DNA of 35,831 bases from Candidatus Scybalousia scybalohippi (GCA_018065645.1 JAGHSX010000100.1:1-35831), one strand, 5' to 3'; positions 16,659 to 27,115 are shown, counted from the stretch's first letter. Made by a program: numbers and translations. The notes: generated by a model from the letters alone, not told the origin.

Positions 16659-17183
16659 ATGACAATCGTTTCAGGGTTATTAGGTAAAGCTCAAAACCTT
16701 TTAGGTAAGGCTATTACTCGAAAGACTAAAGTTTATGATGCAAGTAAAAATAGATTTGTTGTAGCAGGGATTACATTAGATGGTTTAACTTCTGTTGAAT
16801 TATCAGGAGATGTAATCAGTAAGACTGAAACAGGGATAGACGCTCAATACTATGCTTATTATGAGACTTTTGAGAACGTTACAGCTCGATTAACAGTTCT
16901 ACCTACAGCACAGTGTAATGATGTTCTAAAGGCTCTAAAACACGCTCAGACGAGACGTAAAGGGTGGGTTAAGGTATCTATGTATGATAATGGGAATTTC
17001 ATTGGAAACTTTCATGGTCATCTTATTTCAGCGGGAGCATTAACTCAAGGTATTGAAGCAGGGGATATTGAATATACTTTTGGTCTTTACCCGTTGGATA
17101 CAACAATCATTGCAAACACACTAACAGAAGAAACACCTGTGGCTATTGAACCTGATAGTCCTGACTATATTCCACAAAATTAA
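16659..17183 (+). CDS. tail tube-like protein (paralog 3)
   Basis: GITLDGLTSVELSGD...FENVTARLTVLPTAQCNDVLKAL is the same strand-motif pattern. Confidence 0.55.
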   Translation: MTIVSGLLGKAQNLLGKAITRKTKVYDASKNRFVVAGITLDGLTSVELSGDVISKTETGIDAQYYAYYETFENVTARLTVLPTAQCNDVLKALKHAQTRRKGWVKVSMYDNGNFIGNFHGHLISAGALTQGIEAGDIEYTFGLYPLDTTIIANTLTEETPVAIEPDSPDYIPQN

Positions 17184-17193
17184 GGAGATTAAC

Positions 17194-17559
17194 ATGGAAC
17201 AAACAATCGTAAATATTAATGGTAATGCGTACATCCTACACCCATTCAAAGGTCGTAAAGGTTTCCAACTTATGGGTAAGCTTACTAAGTACGCTACACC
17301 AATTATCGTAGGTATGTCTGATCAAGACAACGTAGATGTATCAAGCATTATGCAAAACTTATTCTTAGAAGGTACTGATGAGTTCGTTAACTTAATCTTC
17401 GAATTGGTAGCTGATGTTCAGAAAGATGGTATGGGGATTAACCCTGATATTGAGTTCAAACAGAACTATATGACCCTATTAAAACTAGCTCTTGAAGTTA
17501 TTAAGTTGAACTACGCAGATGTTTTTCAACAACTCGGTATCGATTTCGAGAAAGCGTAA
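17194..17559 (+). CDS. tail assembly chaperone, short form
   Basis: ATG 17194 with AAGGAGATTAAC upstream (preferred over 17146); sits just upstream of the tape measure gene. Confidence 0.65.
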   Translation: MEQTIVNINGNAYILHPFKGRKGFQLMGKLTKYATPIIVGMSDQDNVDVSSIMQNLFLEGTDEFVNLIFELVADVQKDGMGINPDIEFKQNYMTLLKLALEVIKLNYADVFQQLGIDFEKA

Positions 17560-17789
17560 GCAACGAGTCAGAACCGAGGGTAATACCTCCTAATATTAAA
17601 AAGCTTGAAAAGAACTTCTCAATGCCTTTGGAGTGGTTACATGTATTGGGCATGGAAGGTGTTGATAGAGCTAAATTACTCTACGAGTTAAACCACACAT
17701 ACACAGTCAAGGATGTTTACAACTTATTAGAGTTGAAAGAAGTCGATGATATGTATTACGCAGAACAAGAAAAGCAAAGGAAGAAGTAA
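17505..17789 (+). CDS. -1 frame extension of the tail assembly chaperone (frameshift product)
   Basis: -1 frame open from 17505 to stop 17787-17789: ...SEPRVIPPNIKKLEKNFSMPLEWLHVLGMEGVDRAKLLYELNHTYTVKDVYNLLELKEVDDMYYAEQEKQRKK; absent from the ORF track. Confidence 0.6.
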   Translation, partial: VELRRCFSTTRYRFRESVSNESEPRVIPPNIKKLEKNFSMPLEWLHVLGMEGVDRAKLLYELNHTYTVKDVYNLLELKEVDDMYYAEQEKQRKK

Positions 17790-19823
17790 ATGCAACAAAT
17801 CGCTAAAATGTTTGCAACTCTTGGGTTTAATGTTGACACCACAGGGTTAGATACTTTTAAAGGTAAACTCAAGGATGCAAGGGCTGATTCTGCATTACTA
17901 GCAAGAAACTTCAGAGCTTTAAAAACAGCGGTTGATTCAGCTAATAAGTCTTTCGTAGCATTCAACACTTCTAATAAAATTAAGAAACTGGGTGGTGATG
18001 TAGCATCATCTTACACAGGGTTTAGTAAAGCTGTCGATTTAGTCAATAAATCTTTCGCTTCTATTGGTATGCAACAACCAACCACCACTAAAGCTTTGGG
18101 TAAGATTAACGCTGCTGCTGTTCATGGAGCACCTAAATGGAAAGCTTATGGTGATGAGTTAGCACGTGTTGATGATCTTTTAAAGTCAATTCAAAAACGC
18201 TTAAGAAGTTTAGGTAGTGGTAGACCTCCTAGAATTAATACCAATCCGAGCAATACAAACGGTGGTGCAGGTGGTAGACCTAGAGGTGGAGGTGGTGGTA
18301 ACGGTGGTGGTAGTAATGATGGTTCGAACTTCGGTGGTAATCGAAACAACCCTTTTAGTTTCTTCCGCTCAATGTCTCCTGCTGTTCTTCTTGGTGGTGG
18401 TCTACCTGCACTAGGTTATGGTTTAAAAGAAGTTGTTGAACGTGGTCGTGAACAACAAAAGATGGAGAATGTTTTACAGTTCTCATCTAAAGGTTTAGCT
18501 GACTTCAATGATTCTTTAGCTTATGTTAAAAAGACCGCTTTAGAAGTTGGTGTCGCTTCTGCTGATCTTGGTAAAGCTTTTGCTCAGATTAATATGTCTG
18601 CTGAAGGTTTGAACAAGAATCAAAAGAAATCTTTAATGACCAACATGTCAACCTCATTTGCTGTTATGGGTGCAACAAAAGATGAGCAAGGTTTACTATT
18701 CAAGGCTGTAAACCAAATGTTCTCTCTTGGTCGTATTCAAGCAGAGGAGATGAATCAGTTAACAGGTCAAGGTTTAGTTCCTCGTAAACTTGTCTATGAT
18801 GCTATTAAAGAAGCTTATAAAGTTAAGACAAATGAAGAAGTTCAGAAGCTTCAGAAAGCCAATAAGTTAGACCCTGCTAAGATCATGCCTATTGTCTTCC
18901 AAAAGATGATGGATCAGGCAGAGAAATCAGGAGCTTTAGCTAAATATAAAGATTCTTCTTTATACAAACAAAGTGTTGCTAAAGAGAATTTCAACCAACT
19001 ATCACAATCCATCATGCAAGGTGGTTTGGATAAAATGTTAGGTTCAATTTTTGGTTTATTGAATCAATTGATGGTGGTCTTAAATTCACTAGCTCCAGTA
19101 TTCCAAAGGCTTGGGGATGATGTAAATTACCTAACAGATAAGATCAAAGACCTGAGTACTTTTACAGACAAATACATGGGTGAAGGTAGTTTATTAAAAA
19201 TCATCTTGGGTTCATTAATTATGTTCTTCTTGCGAAAAGCAAGAGTCATTCAAGTGGTGATAAGGTATGCTCGTCAAGGAACTACAGTCTTTCAGAAGAT
19301 GGCAAGATTCCTAAAAGGAGGTCTTGGTATGGCAATTAAGTTTGTCACACGAAGTTTTCTTGGATGGATTAGTGTTTTATTTATCCTAATCGACGTTGCT
19401 AACGCTGTTGAAAAATCTCTTGGAGGTAAACATACTTGGATGGATGTTTGGGCTGCCAAATTAGAGTACTTAGGTGCTTTAATGGACGGTTGGTTAATCA
19501 AGATGAATTTTTGGGCGAAAGTTTCAGGTAAGTTGTTCCAACCGTGGGAATGGGGTAAGACAGGGCAAGCTATCGGTACGATGTTAGATATTGATGAAAA
19601 GTACAAGGAACGTCAAAAACAAGGCATCACAGGTATTGCAAAACTAGATGCAATTAACCACGGAAACACTCAAGTTAGCGCACCTCTTCCTGCTTTATTA
19701 CAGAGAGATAGACCTAAAGGTGTCTACAACAACCCTACAGAAATTAAGATATACCTTGAGAATCAGAAGAAAGCGATACTCAATGTCGATTGGAATAACC
19801 AAGCCATTACACAAGCACCATAA
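17790..19823 (+). CDS. tail tape measure protein
   Basis: 677 aa; tape-measure N-terminal pattern LAYVKKTALEVGVASADLGKAFAQI...; Gly-rich linker; TM segments. Confidence 0.88.
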   Translation: MQQIAKMFATLGFNVDTTGLDTFKGKLKDARADSALLARNFRALKTAVDSANKSFVAFNTSNKIKKLGGDVASSYTGFSKAVDLVNKSFASIGMQQPTTTKALGKINAAAVHGAPKWKAYGDELARVDDLLKSIQKRLRSLGSGRPPRINTNPSNTNGGAGGRPRGGGGGNGGGSNDGSNFGGNRNNPFSFFRSMSPAVLLGGGLPALGYGLKEVVERGREQQKMENVLQFSSKGLADFNDSLAYVKKTALEVGVASADLGKAFAQINMSAEGLNKNQKKSLMTNMSTSFAVMGATKDEQGLLFKAVNQMFSLGRIQAEEMNQLTGQGLVPRKLVYDAIKEAYKVKTNEEVQKLQKANKLDPAKIMPIVFQKMMDQAEKSGALAKYKDSSLYKQSVAKENFNQLSQSIMQGGLDKMLGSIFGLLNQLMVVLNSLAPVFQRLGDDVNYLTDKIKDLSTFTDKYMGEGSLLKIILGSLIMFFLRKARVIQVVIRYARQGTTVFQKMARFLKGGLGMAIKFVTRSFLGWISVLFILIDVANAVEKSLGGKHTWMDVWAAKLEYLGALMDGWLIKMNFWAKVSGKLFQPWEWGKTGQAIGTMLDIDEKYKERQKQGITGIAKLDAINHGNTQVSAPLPALLQRDRPKGVYNNPTEIKIYLENQKKAILNVDWNNQAITQAP

Positions 19824-19834
19824 GGAGAATAAAA

Positions 19835-20644
19835 TTGATTTACACGATTATTGTCAGGGATGACAAATCTGAAATTGAGAAGATTATCTCCTTTGATTCA
19901 ATCACTTCTTTTGATGAAAGCTATTCAGCACAAATCTGCAAGAATCCTGTTGAACGAGGTTTTGTTATCTCAGATCACATTGTTCTTGAAAACAGGAAGT
20001 TTGATATCTCAGGAATTGTTTCAGCTTACAGTGTTTTTGATGAAGGCTTAGAATTGACTTGGAGTAATGGTGCTTTTGTTTCTCCGTCTGATAACTCTTC
20101 TAGTTACACTGAGAGGCACATTAGAATTGAAGACGACATTAGAAATCTTTTAGTTGATCGAAAGGTTTTTAGTGTTCTCCGTTCTTATAATAACTCGTAC
20201 AACACAGACGATACTCAAAAACTGAAAGACTTAGAGTCAACTCAAGTTGAACTAATTGAGAACTGTGTAATATCTAGTTTATCGTTCTCTCAGGGTTCAG
20301 GGATATCAGGAGCAGTTTTCCCAAAGATGTCTGTAGAACAAGTTCAAGTTGCTGTAACACAAACGGAAACACTAACAACAGAAGAACAAAAGCCGTTGCT
20401 TCAGAAGATACCAAAACCGACAGGTCAAGCTAATATTGCTTCAGCTACCACAGATGGTGATGGTAAATCTACTAATGAAACGGTTGCAGATAAAACAACT
20501 ATCGGGAAGACGAAGGATTCCAATTCAAAAGCCTTGATTCAAGATGCTAAGAATGCTAGTACAATTGATATATACAAAAGAGCGAGAGCAGTTCAAGAAA
20601 TGAAGAACTTCGAGATGGCTAGAATTTCAGAAACATTAGATTAG
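19835..20644 (+). CDS. baseplate/tail protein with Dit-like N-terminus
   Basis: TTG start; SFDSITSFDESYSAQICKNPVERGFVISDHI pattern. Confidence 0.55.
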   Translation: MIYTIIVRDDKSEIEKIISFDSITSFDESYSAQICKNPVERGFVISDHIVLENRKFDISGIVSAYSVFDEGLELTWSNGAFVSPSDNSSSYTERHIRIEDDIRNLLVDRKVFSVLRSYNNSYNTDDTQKLKDLESTQVELIENCVISSLSFSQGSGISGAVFPKMSVEQVQVAVTQTETLTTEEQKPLLQKIPKPTGQANIASATTDGDGKSTNETVADKTTIGKTKDSNSKALIQDAKNASTIDIYKRARAVQEMKNFEMARISETLD

Positions 20645-20652
20645 AGGTATGT

Positions 20653-21054
20653 ATGGCGTTAGAAGATTACTCAGTAACACGAACTAGGGTTATATTGCAA
20701 AATATACCTAGCTACACAACATATCTTTCTATTCAAGGATTGCAAATTATTCTTGAAGTAGGTTATAACACAAGAAATTCAAAAAGGTTCATAGCTCTTA
20801 GGACTGTGAACGATGACATTCTTTTGCAAAGAACTTTCATTGGTTCTTTAGACAGAGTTTATTGCAACATTAACACAGAGATTTATGGGATAACACTTTC
20901 TCTTGTCCTAGAACCAAAAAACACGAACTTCCAATCTGAAGACTATTTAAATTGGAAAGATGATTATTGGTTGACTTTCATATCTAACGATATTGAGTAT
21001 GATGAGACGATTTCAGAATTACAACTAGACCTCCATGTTGGTGGTCGAGCATAA
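20653..21054 (+). CDS. small baseplate protein, plug-like
   Basis: 133 aa between the Dit-like and hub genes. Confidence 0.45.
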   Translation: MALEDYSVTRTRVILQNIPSYTTYLSIQGLQIILEVGYNTRNSKRFIALRTVNDDILLQRTFIGSLDRVYCNINTEIYGITLSLVLEPKNTNFQSEDYLNWKDDYWLTFISNDIEYDETISELQLDLHVGGRA

Positions 21055-21063
21055 GAGGGTATC

Positions 21064-22449
21064 ATGGAAGAAGTTCAAAGTTTAAATTCGATAACACTAC
21101 AAGCAAACCAAAACGGTTATGTCCAATTTGGAAGGATTATTAAGGTTGAAGTTCGTAACTTTAAGACAAAACAGAAGATAACCTTCCAATCACCCCTTCG
21201 GATTGAATTTGACTTCTTCAAAACCATTGATGAGATTGCACAAGCATCCGTTGGTCAGGTTAGAATATTTAACTTATCGGAAGATACTCACAAGTTTGTT
21301 ACCGAAGCAGGGAGTGAACTACAACTCAGCTTTGGATATAATAAACCTGAGAATGTTAAACCGTTATTTTATGGTGCAATAACTTCTGTATCAAGACAAC
21401 AAGATTCTGATGATGTTGTTTCAATCTTTAATGTTTGTGCAAACTTCATGGAATATCAGTTTAGTAGGGTTTTCTCCAATTATCAAGAGACAACTTTTCT
21501 TGAAGAATTATCTAACGTAGTTACTGCTGTAACAGGTAAGGATACGATGAACTTTAGACTTCGAAACTTCCCAATCGACACTCAAGATTCTGTTGCCGAG
21601 TACCTACAAACAGCAAAAGTGATAGCTATCCAAGACCCAATGAACGGAAAGAGCGCTTTAACGGTTTTCTCTGAAAAATATGGTGTGATTGGTAGGAACG
21701 TAACAAACGAGGATGGTAGTAAATCTTTTGATTGTGAGTTTAAAGATGAAGTTGTTAACCACTATATCGAGAAAGCTTCTCAAGCATATGAAAAAATAGA
21801 AGAGGTAACGGAGGAATCATCGGTTCAGATAATCAAAACCAAAGAGGTAAATGAGTCAAATTTCAATAATCTTTATGAAACATTAGACAACGAAACCTCA
21901 TACATATTCTCAAGAGATTCAGGGTTGTTAGGTTCACCTCAAGAAGAAGTTCAAATTGTAAGTGTTCCTGAGAGTTGGAATATTGGAACGAATGAACAAA
22001 TCACTCGCAGAGGTGCTGAAACAATTGCCAAAAAAGAACAAAGGGAAGCAGAAAAGCTTAGCAAATGGAAAAAGAGAAAAGCTGAGGGTAAGAAAGTTAA
22101 AGATTTTAAACCTCGTAAAGAAGGTAAGAAGCAAATTAGTAGAACATTTGTTCGTGTTAAAGCTTTAATCAATCCGTCCGTTAAACCTCAAACTCATGTA
22201 ACAATCGATTCTCAGATTTCTGATTACGATGGTGTATATCGGGTTAGAAATATAACACTTAAAGGTACTAATGGTGCAGGAGAATGTTATATGGAACTTT
22301 ACTGTGAAGACAGCTCAGGTGTCCGAGACAGTCACTTAACAGAAGAACAGAAAAAACAAGTTCAAGATAGTGGTGGAGGACTTAACCTGACAGGACAACT
22401 CGGTAACAGTCTAGAAGAAGGTGTAACAGTAGAAGGAGATACAGATTAA
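21064..22449 (+). CDS. baseplate hub protein
   Basis: RIEFDFFKTIDEIAQASVGQVRIFNLSEDTHKFV...LQLSFGY; position before the spike gene. Confidence 0.7.
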   Translation: MEEVQSLNSITLQANQNGYVQFGRIIKVEVRNFKTKQKITFQSPLRIEFDFFKTIDEIAQASVGQVRIFNLSEDTHKFVTEAGSELQLSFGYNKPENVKPLFYGAITSVSRQQDSDDVVSIFNVCANFMEYQFSRVFSNYQETTFLEELSNVVTAVTGKDTMNFRLRNFPIDTQDSVAEYLQTAKVIAIQDPMNGKSALTVFSEKYGVIGRNVTNEDGSKSFDCEFKDEVVNHYIEKASQAYEKIEEVTEESSVQIIKTKEVNESNFNNLYETLDNETSYIFSRDSGLLGSPQEEVQIVSVPESWNIGTNEQITRRGAETIAKKEQREAEKLSKWKKRKAEGKKVKDFKPRKEGKKQISRTFVRVKALINPSVKPQTHVTIDSQISDYDGVYRVRNITLKGTNGAGECYMELYCEDSSGVRDSHLTEEQKKQVQDSGGGLNLTGQLGNSLEEGVTVEGDTD

Positions 22450-23174
22450 TGTTTCAAATAGAACCTCAAATCAAAAAGGTAGTTAGAGCATCTTTAGATT
22501 CATTATCTTTTTCTTGCCCTGCTAAAGTTCTTAGTATCCGAAATATTAAAGACGGTGTTATTGATGTAAAACCTCTGACTAACAAAGTCATGTTTGACTA
22601 CGATGATATGGAACGAAGTGCGATCCATGATGTACCAATCGTTTCTCCATCAACAATAACCTCAGTAATTCAGTTTCCTGTTAATGAGGGAGATACTGTA
22701 CTTCTTGTTTTTAATGGTGACGATATTGAAGAGTTTAAGGGAGGTAACAGAGAACCCCACACCCCTAGAAACTTTGGAACTTTACAGCCATCTTCAGCAG
22801 TTGCCTTACTCGGTTTCAATACGAAGTTAGATTCTATCTATGACAATGGTAATTACACAAACGATATTGACAATACTAACTTAAACATAATTCACAATGT
22901 CGGTGAAAGCAATGAGGTTGTTATCTCACTAACCTCTGAGGGTGAAGTTAAGATTAAATCTGACAAGGTTATTGTTGAGACCAAAGAAGCCGATATTACA
23001 GCAGATACAGTGACAGTTGATGCGACATTAGTTGACGCTAAGAACTCCTTAGTTAAAACAAACAATGATGTTGAGATTAAAGGTAAGAGTGTTTATCAGT
23101 TCATGACAATCCATGATCATCCGTATACAGATAACGGTTCACCGATGACAACTTCCCCTCCAAACCCACTCTAA
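22449..23174 (+). CDS. baseplate spike protein (Gp138 N-terminal-like)
   Basis: CPAKVLSIRNIKDGVIDVKPLTN...VPIVSPS...FPVNEGDTVLLVFNGDDIEEF. Confidence 0.82.
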   Translation: MFQIEPQIKKVVRASLDSLSFSCPAKVLSIRNIKDGVIDVKPLTNKVMFDYDDMERSAIHDVPIVSPSTITSVIQFPVNEGDTVLLVFNGDDIEEFKGGNREPHTPRNFGTLQPSSAVALLGFNTKLDSIYDNGNYTNDIDNTNLNIIHNVGESNEVVISLTSEGEVKIKSDKVIVETKEADITADTVTVDATLVDAKNSLVKTNNDVEIKGKSVYQFMTIHDHPYTDNGSPMTTSPPNPL

Positions 23175-23183
23175 AGGAAATTT

Positions 23184-23597
23184 ATGGATATTTATTTAGA
23201 TCAAAAAACTGAAGATTTAGTTTTACAAGGTGGGGATTTAGTATTTGTAAAAACTCGTCAAGATGAGGTTACACAACGACTTTACCTAAGACTCAAGACA
23301 TTCAAGAGAGAATGGTTCTTAGACTTAAACTACGGTATCGACTACTTAAATGATGTATTTGGTGTTGGAGTGATGAAGTCTAAAGTAGATGCAATCTTAC
23401 AAACAGAAATCATCAAAGATTTATTTGTTGAATCGATTACGAGTTTCAGTTCTAAAGTAGAGGGTTATAAATACTCTTGTGAGTTCACCATTAAAGTTAC
23501 AACAATGCAAGAAAAAATTAAGTATTACTTGTTGATCAATGAGAATAAATTAATCCTCACTGATAACTTAGGTAATCAAATGATAACAAGATTATAA
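23184..23597 (+). CDS. baseplate wedge protein, gp25-like
   Basis: DLVLQGGDLVFVKTRQDEVTQRLYLRLKTFKREWFLDLNYGIDY. Confidence 0.82.
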   Translation: MDIYLDQKTEDLVLQGGDLVFVKTRQDEVTQRLYLRLKTFKREWFLDLNYGIDYLNDVFGVGVMKSKVDAILQTEIIKDLFVESITSFSSKVEGYKYSCEFTIKVTTMQEKIKYYLLINENKLILTDNLGNQMITRL

Positions 23598-23610
23598 GGA
23601 TTTAAGGGAT

Positions 23611-25029
23611 ATGACAGTAGAATTTGACGAGAGTGGTTTAAGAGTTTTAAGTGTGGAAGAAGTTCGTCAACAAATGATTGACAATGCCACTATCTCCTTA
23701 GCTCCTTATTTAAACGGTGATACATTACAAGCAGATGATTCTTCTGTTATTGGTAGGTTGTTCTCTTTAGTTTCAGTACCAATTGTAGAGACAGCAGAGA
23801 TTGCTCCTTTGATTCTTCAATCAATGAGTTTGAATGATGCTGAAGGTTTACAGTTAGATTATTTAGCACAAACTCTCTACAATAAGAAACGATTAACGTC
23901 CTCTCAAGCAAGCGGATTTGTAATTACAAAAGCTAAGTTTGGTACAACAATTCCTGCAAACTCTCGTGTATCAAACTCAAGAACAGGTGATGTTTATTAT
24001 ACAAACTCTTCTGTGACAACCTCTAATGTTTCTTGTGTTGGTGTTGACATTACAGTTAAATCAATTTCACCACTATATCAAATCAGTTATAACATTGATG
24101 GGTACTTGAGTGATTCTCCTGTAATTACAGTAACACCATCAATGACAGATACCACAGTTGATATGATTATTGATCGTATTATCAATGCTGTAAATACTCA
24201 GTCTAGTTATTTAGAAGCTGTTAAAAACAAAGATAAAACAATTAAAGTTAAGATTAAAGATCCTACACAAACAGGTACATTTAAGATTGTTTCAGGTGAC
24301 TTAGAGTTTACCAACACATACAACAAAAACTATGTAACAGCACTAACATATAACTCTCAAGAGAGCTTACCTAATCAAATTACAAATATTGGTAGTTCTA
24401 TCTCAGGGTGGTTAGGTGTAACAAACCCTGTAACAATTGAACCATCTTCAGGTGTTGAGACAGACAATAACTTCAGAAAACGATTATTCATCTCAGCAAA
24501 TTCTTCTGTGAATACTATTGATGCTATCAAACTTAGATTAGGTCAATTAACCGGTGTGAACTTCAGCTCTGTTTCTACAGTTAAAGACGGTTTGAGTATC
24601 ACTGTTCAAGGTGGTAACGACGATGAGATTGCCTACACTATTTTCCAATCTGTTACCGCAGGTATTGAAATGGTAGGTAATGTTACTAAAACTGTTAGAG
24701 ATATTAATGGTGGTCAACACACAGTTAAATTCTCAAGAGTTACACCTGTTCCATTACAGATCCAATTGTCACTTACTGTTTATCCTGACTTCCCAACAGG
24801 TGGTCAAATCATGATTAAACAAGCGATTGTTGATTACTTCAATAACTTAGATGTTGGTGAGGATATTTACTTGTCTCGTTTATATACCCCAATCAATACG
24901 ATTCAAGGGTTTGCTGTTAACTCGCTTAAGATTGGTAGAGTTGGTGGTTCAATGAGTTCTGATAACGTTGTTGTTATTAACAGTAATGAAATTGCTACAA
25001 TCTCAGCAGAGAACATTACAGTAGGGTAG
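23611..25029 (+). CDS. baseplate J-like protein
   Basis: Typical length and order; GVETDNNFRKRLFISANSSVNTIDAIKLRLGQLTGV. Confidence 0.85.
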   Translation: MTVEFDESGLRVLSVEEVRQQMIDNATISLAPYLNGDTLQADDSSVIGRLFSLVSVPIVETAEIAPLILQSMSLNDAEGLQLDYLAQTLYNKKRLTSSQASGFVITKAKFGTTIPANSRVSNSRTGDVYYTNSSVTTSNVSCVGVDITVKSISPLYQISYNIDGYLSDSPVITVTPSMTDTTVDMIIDRIINAVNTQSSYLEAVKNKDKTIKVKIKDPTQTGTFKIVSGDLEFTNTYNKNYVTALTYNSQESLPNQITNIGSSISGWLGVTNPVTIEPSSGVETDNNFRKRLFISANSSVNTIDAIKLRLGQLTGVNFSSVSTVKDGLSITVQGGNDDEIAYTIFQSVTAGIEMVGNVTKTVRDINGGQHTVKFSRVTPVPLQIQLSLTVYPDFPTGGQIMIKQAIVDYFNNLDVGEDIYLSRLYTPINTIQGFAVNSLKIGRVGGSMSSDNVVVINSNEIATISAENITVG

Positions 25030-25037
25030 GGTGCGGT

Positions 25038-25658
25038 ATGCAAGTACAAAAAATAGATTACGATGAGGTTGCACTTTCACGTGTAACTTCTGTATTCAAA
25101 GAGTCACCTATTTTCCAAGCTGTATTGCTATCCCTTCTACAACCTTTAGAATCACTTCAAGATGACATGATGTATTTAGCAAAGAATATGCTGAATATTG
25201 ATGAAGCAAAGGATTACCACCTTGACTTTATCGGCAGTCTTGTTGGTCAAAAAAGGTTGTTAGTGGATTTTAATACAGAGCCTTACTTTGGTTTCGAAGG
25301 TGCGTATCAAGCTGAAACTCTAGGTACAATCAACAACCCTAATATTGGTGGTTATTGGAATAGTTACTCTTACACCAATGTAGCTACAGCTAGACGACTT
25401 AATGATGAAGAGTACAGAAGAGTTATTAAAGCTCGTATCATTATGAATAATACAAATTGTTCTGTAGATGATTTAGTTCAAGTTTTAAACCTCGTAACAG
25501 GGAATCAGAAGTCTACTGTCAATCGTGTATCACACAGAGTCTTAAAAGTTCGTATTTCAGACCCATCAGGTTTAGGGGCTTATTTCCTAGCTAGGACAGA
25601 CAGAGACGATAATATTATCCCTGTAGCTCTTGGTGTAAGAATAGATTTAGTTAATTAA
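25038..25658 (+). CDS. DUF2612-like baseplate protein
   Basis: YHLDFIGSLVGQKRLL...LNDEEYRRVIKARIIMNNTNCSVDDLVQVLNLVTG. Confidence 0.72.
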   Translation: MQVQKIDYDEVALSRVTSVFKESPIFQAVLLSLLQPLESLQDDMMYLAKNMLNIDEAKDYHLDFIGSLVGQKRLLVDFNTEPYFGFEGAYQAETLGTINNPNIGGYWNSYSYTNVATARRLNDEEYRRVIKARIIMNNTNCSVDDLVQVLNLVTGNQKSTVNRVSHRVLKVRISDPSGLGAYFLARTDRDDNIIPVALGVRIDLVN

Positions 25659-25672
25659 TAAAGGAATAGAAT

Positions 25673-26695
25673 ATGCCAACTTACAGCAGACCCAACTACT
25701 CAACAGGTGTTTGGGCTTCTGAAGGTACAATGTACACACCAACTTCAGAAAAGATTAACTTAGGACATGTAGTTGAAAAACCTCCTTTTGAGATTGTTAA
25801 CTACATCGAGAATAGGCAAGATTCAGCTATTGCTTACTTATTACAAGTAGGTATTGCTGATTGGGATAAGGGTACAACATACACCAAAAATGCTTTCGTA
25901 TCTTTTAATGGTGATGTTTACCAAGCGCAGTCTCAAAACTCAGACAAGCAACCTATCACAAACCCTGCTATTTGGAAGATTAAATGGGCTAAGAGTGAAG
26001 ATTTAACATCTCTTCGAGCAACCGTAAACTCAATCACATCCAGTGAAGGTTACTTGAGTTTCTATGTCACCAAAAACAACCCTGCTATGTATAATAAGTG
26101 TTGGGGCACAAGTTATATTGCTAACACAGGATTAAACTCATCAGGTGGTTTAAATGTTGGTTATGGTTTCAATGGGAAGACGTCAGATGGGCTATATCAC
26201 AATGGAACAAACCCTGTAATTCAAAAGAACGGTGCTGTGATCGCAGTATTCAACCCTGACGTAGATATTACAAAATCATCTACAGATGTTGTAACTATGA
26301 AGGACTTAATTAAATACACCCAACAATACAGAGTTGGTGATCTGTACTTAACAACTAACCCATCAGACCCATCAGTAACTCTAGGTTATGGTAAATGGGA
26401 ACGTTACGGTGAAGGTAAAGCTCTTGTTGGTATGTCTACAAAAACTTCTGATCCTGCATGGACAAAAGGTATTAGTAGTCAGTTTGGTTCTTATGAACAC
26501 AAGCTAACTGTAGATGAGATGCCTCGACACAACCATACATTCTCAATGAACCCTCAAGATGCGGGTGATGCTCAGGCAGCAGATGGTACAGGGAGAGCCA
26601 ACACGTCATTCTCCACTGACTATGCAGGTGGTGACAAAGCCCATAACAACGTACAACCATCCATTACTGTATTAGTATGGAGAAGAACTGCTTAA
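25673..26695 (+). CDS. tail fibre/collar protein
   Basis: WDKGTTYTKNAFVSFNGDVYQAQSQN carbohydrate-binding-like module; C-terminal GDLYLTTNPSDPSVTLGYGKWERYGEGKALVG...EMPRHNHTFS. Confidence 0.82.
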   Translation: MPTYSRPNYSTGVWASEGTMYTPTSEKINLGHVVEKPPFEIVNYIENRQDSAIAYLLQVGIADWDKGTTYTKNAFVSFNGDVYQAQSQNSDKQPITNPAIWKIKWAKSEDLTSLRATVNSITSSEGYLSFYVTKNNPAMYNKCWGTSYIANTGLNSSGGLNVGYGFNGKTSDGLYHNGTNPVIQKNGAVIAVFNPDVDITKSSTDVVTMKDLIKYTQQYRVGDLYLTTNPSDPSVTLGYGKWERYGEGKALVGMSTKTSDPAWTKGISSQFGSYEHKLTVDEMPRHNHTFSMNPQDAGDAQAADGTGRANTSFSTDYAGGDKAHNNVQPSITVLVWRRTA

Positions 26696-26728
26696 CAACC
26701 CTCACACAATAACAATAAAGGATGTGTA

Positions 26729-27115
26729 ATGGATACTACAGCAATACTAGCAATCTTAAAGTGGTTATTCCCAAGCTTTATGGGGAGCGTACTAGCCATA
26801 TATAAGAAGGCAACAGTAGTAGGTTGGGATGAGAGTACTCTAGCTCAGAAACGTAAGTTAGTACTCTTAGGGTTTGGTGCGGTTGTAATGAGTATTTTTG
26901 TAGCCTACATGATTGGTGGGGCAGTTCTAGAAGCTTTTGATATGACTCGGTATAAGTTTGGTGCAATGATTATTTACTTCTTCCTAGCTTTCAGTGGATT
27001 GAAGATTACAGATGCTGTCGCTAACAACTTAGACCTATGGATTGATAAATGTGTTAACACAATCTCAACAATCATAGATAGTGTTTCAGAAAAGATTAAA
27101 GGTTGGTTTTCATGA
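26729..27115 (+). CDS. holin-like membrane protein
   Basis: 128 aa with about 3 hydrophobic segments, start of the lysis cassette. Confidence 0.55.
   Translation: MDTTAILAILKWLFPSFMGSVLAIYKKATVVGWDESTLAQKRKLVLLGFGAVVMSIFVAYMIGGAVLEAFDMTRYKFGAMIIYFFLAFSGLKITDAVANNLDLWIDKCVNTISTIIDSVSEKIKGWFS

Noticed and set aside
18217-18414. 65-aa Val-rich ORF in the tape measure gene
   Set aside because: Frame-shifted reading of the Gly-rich linker
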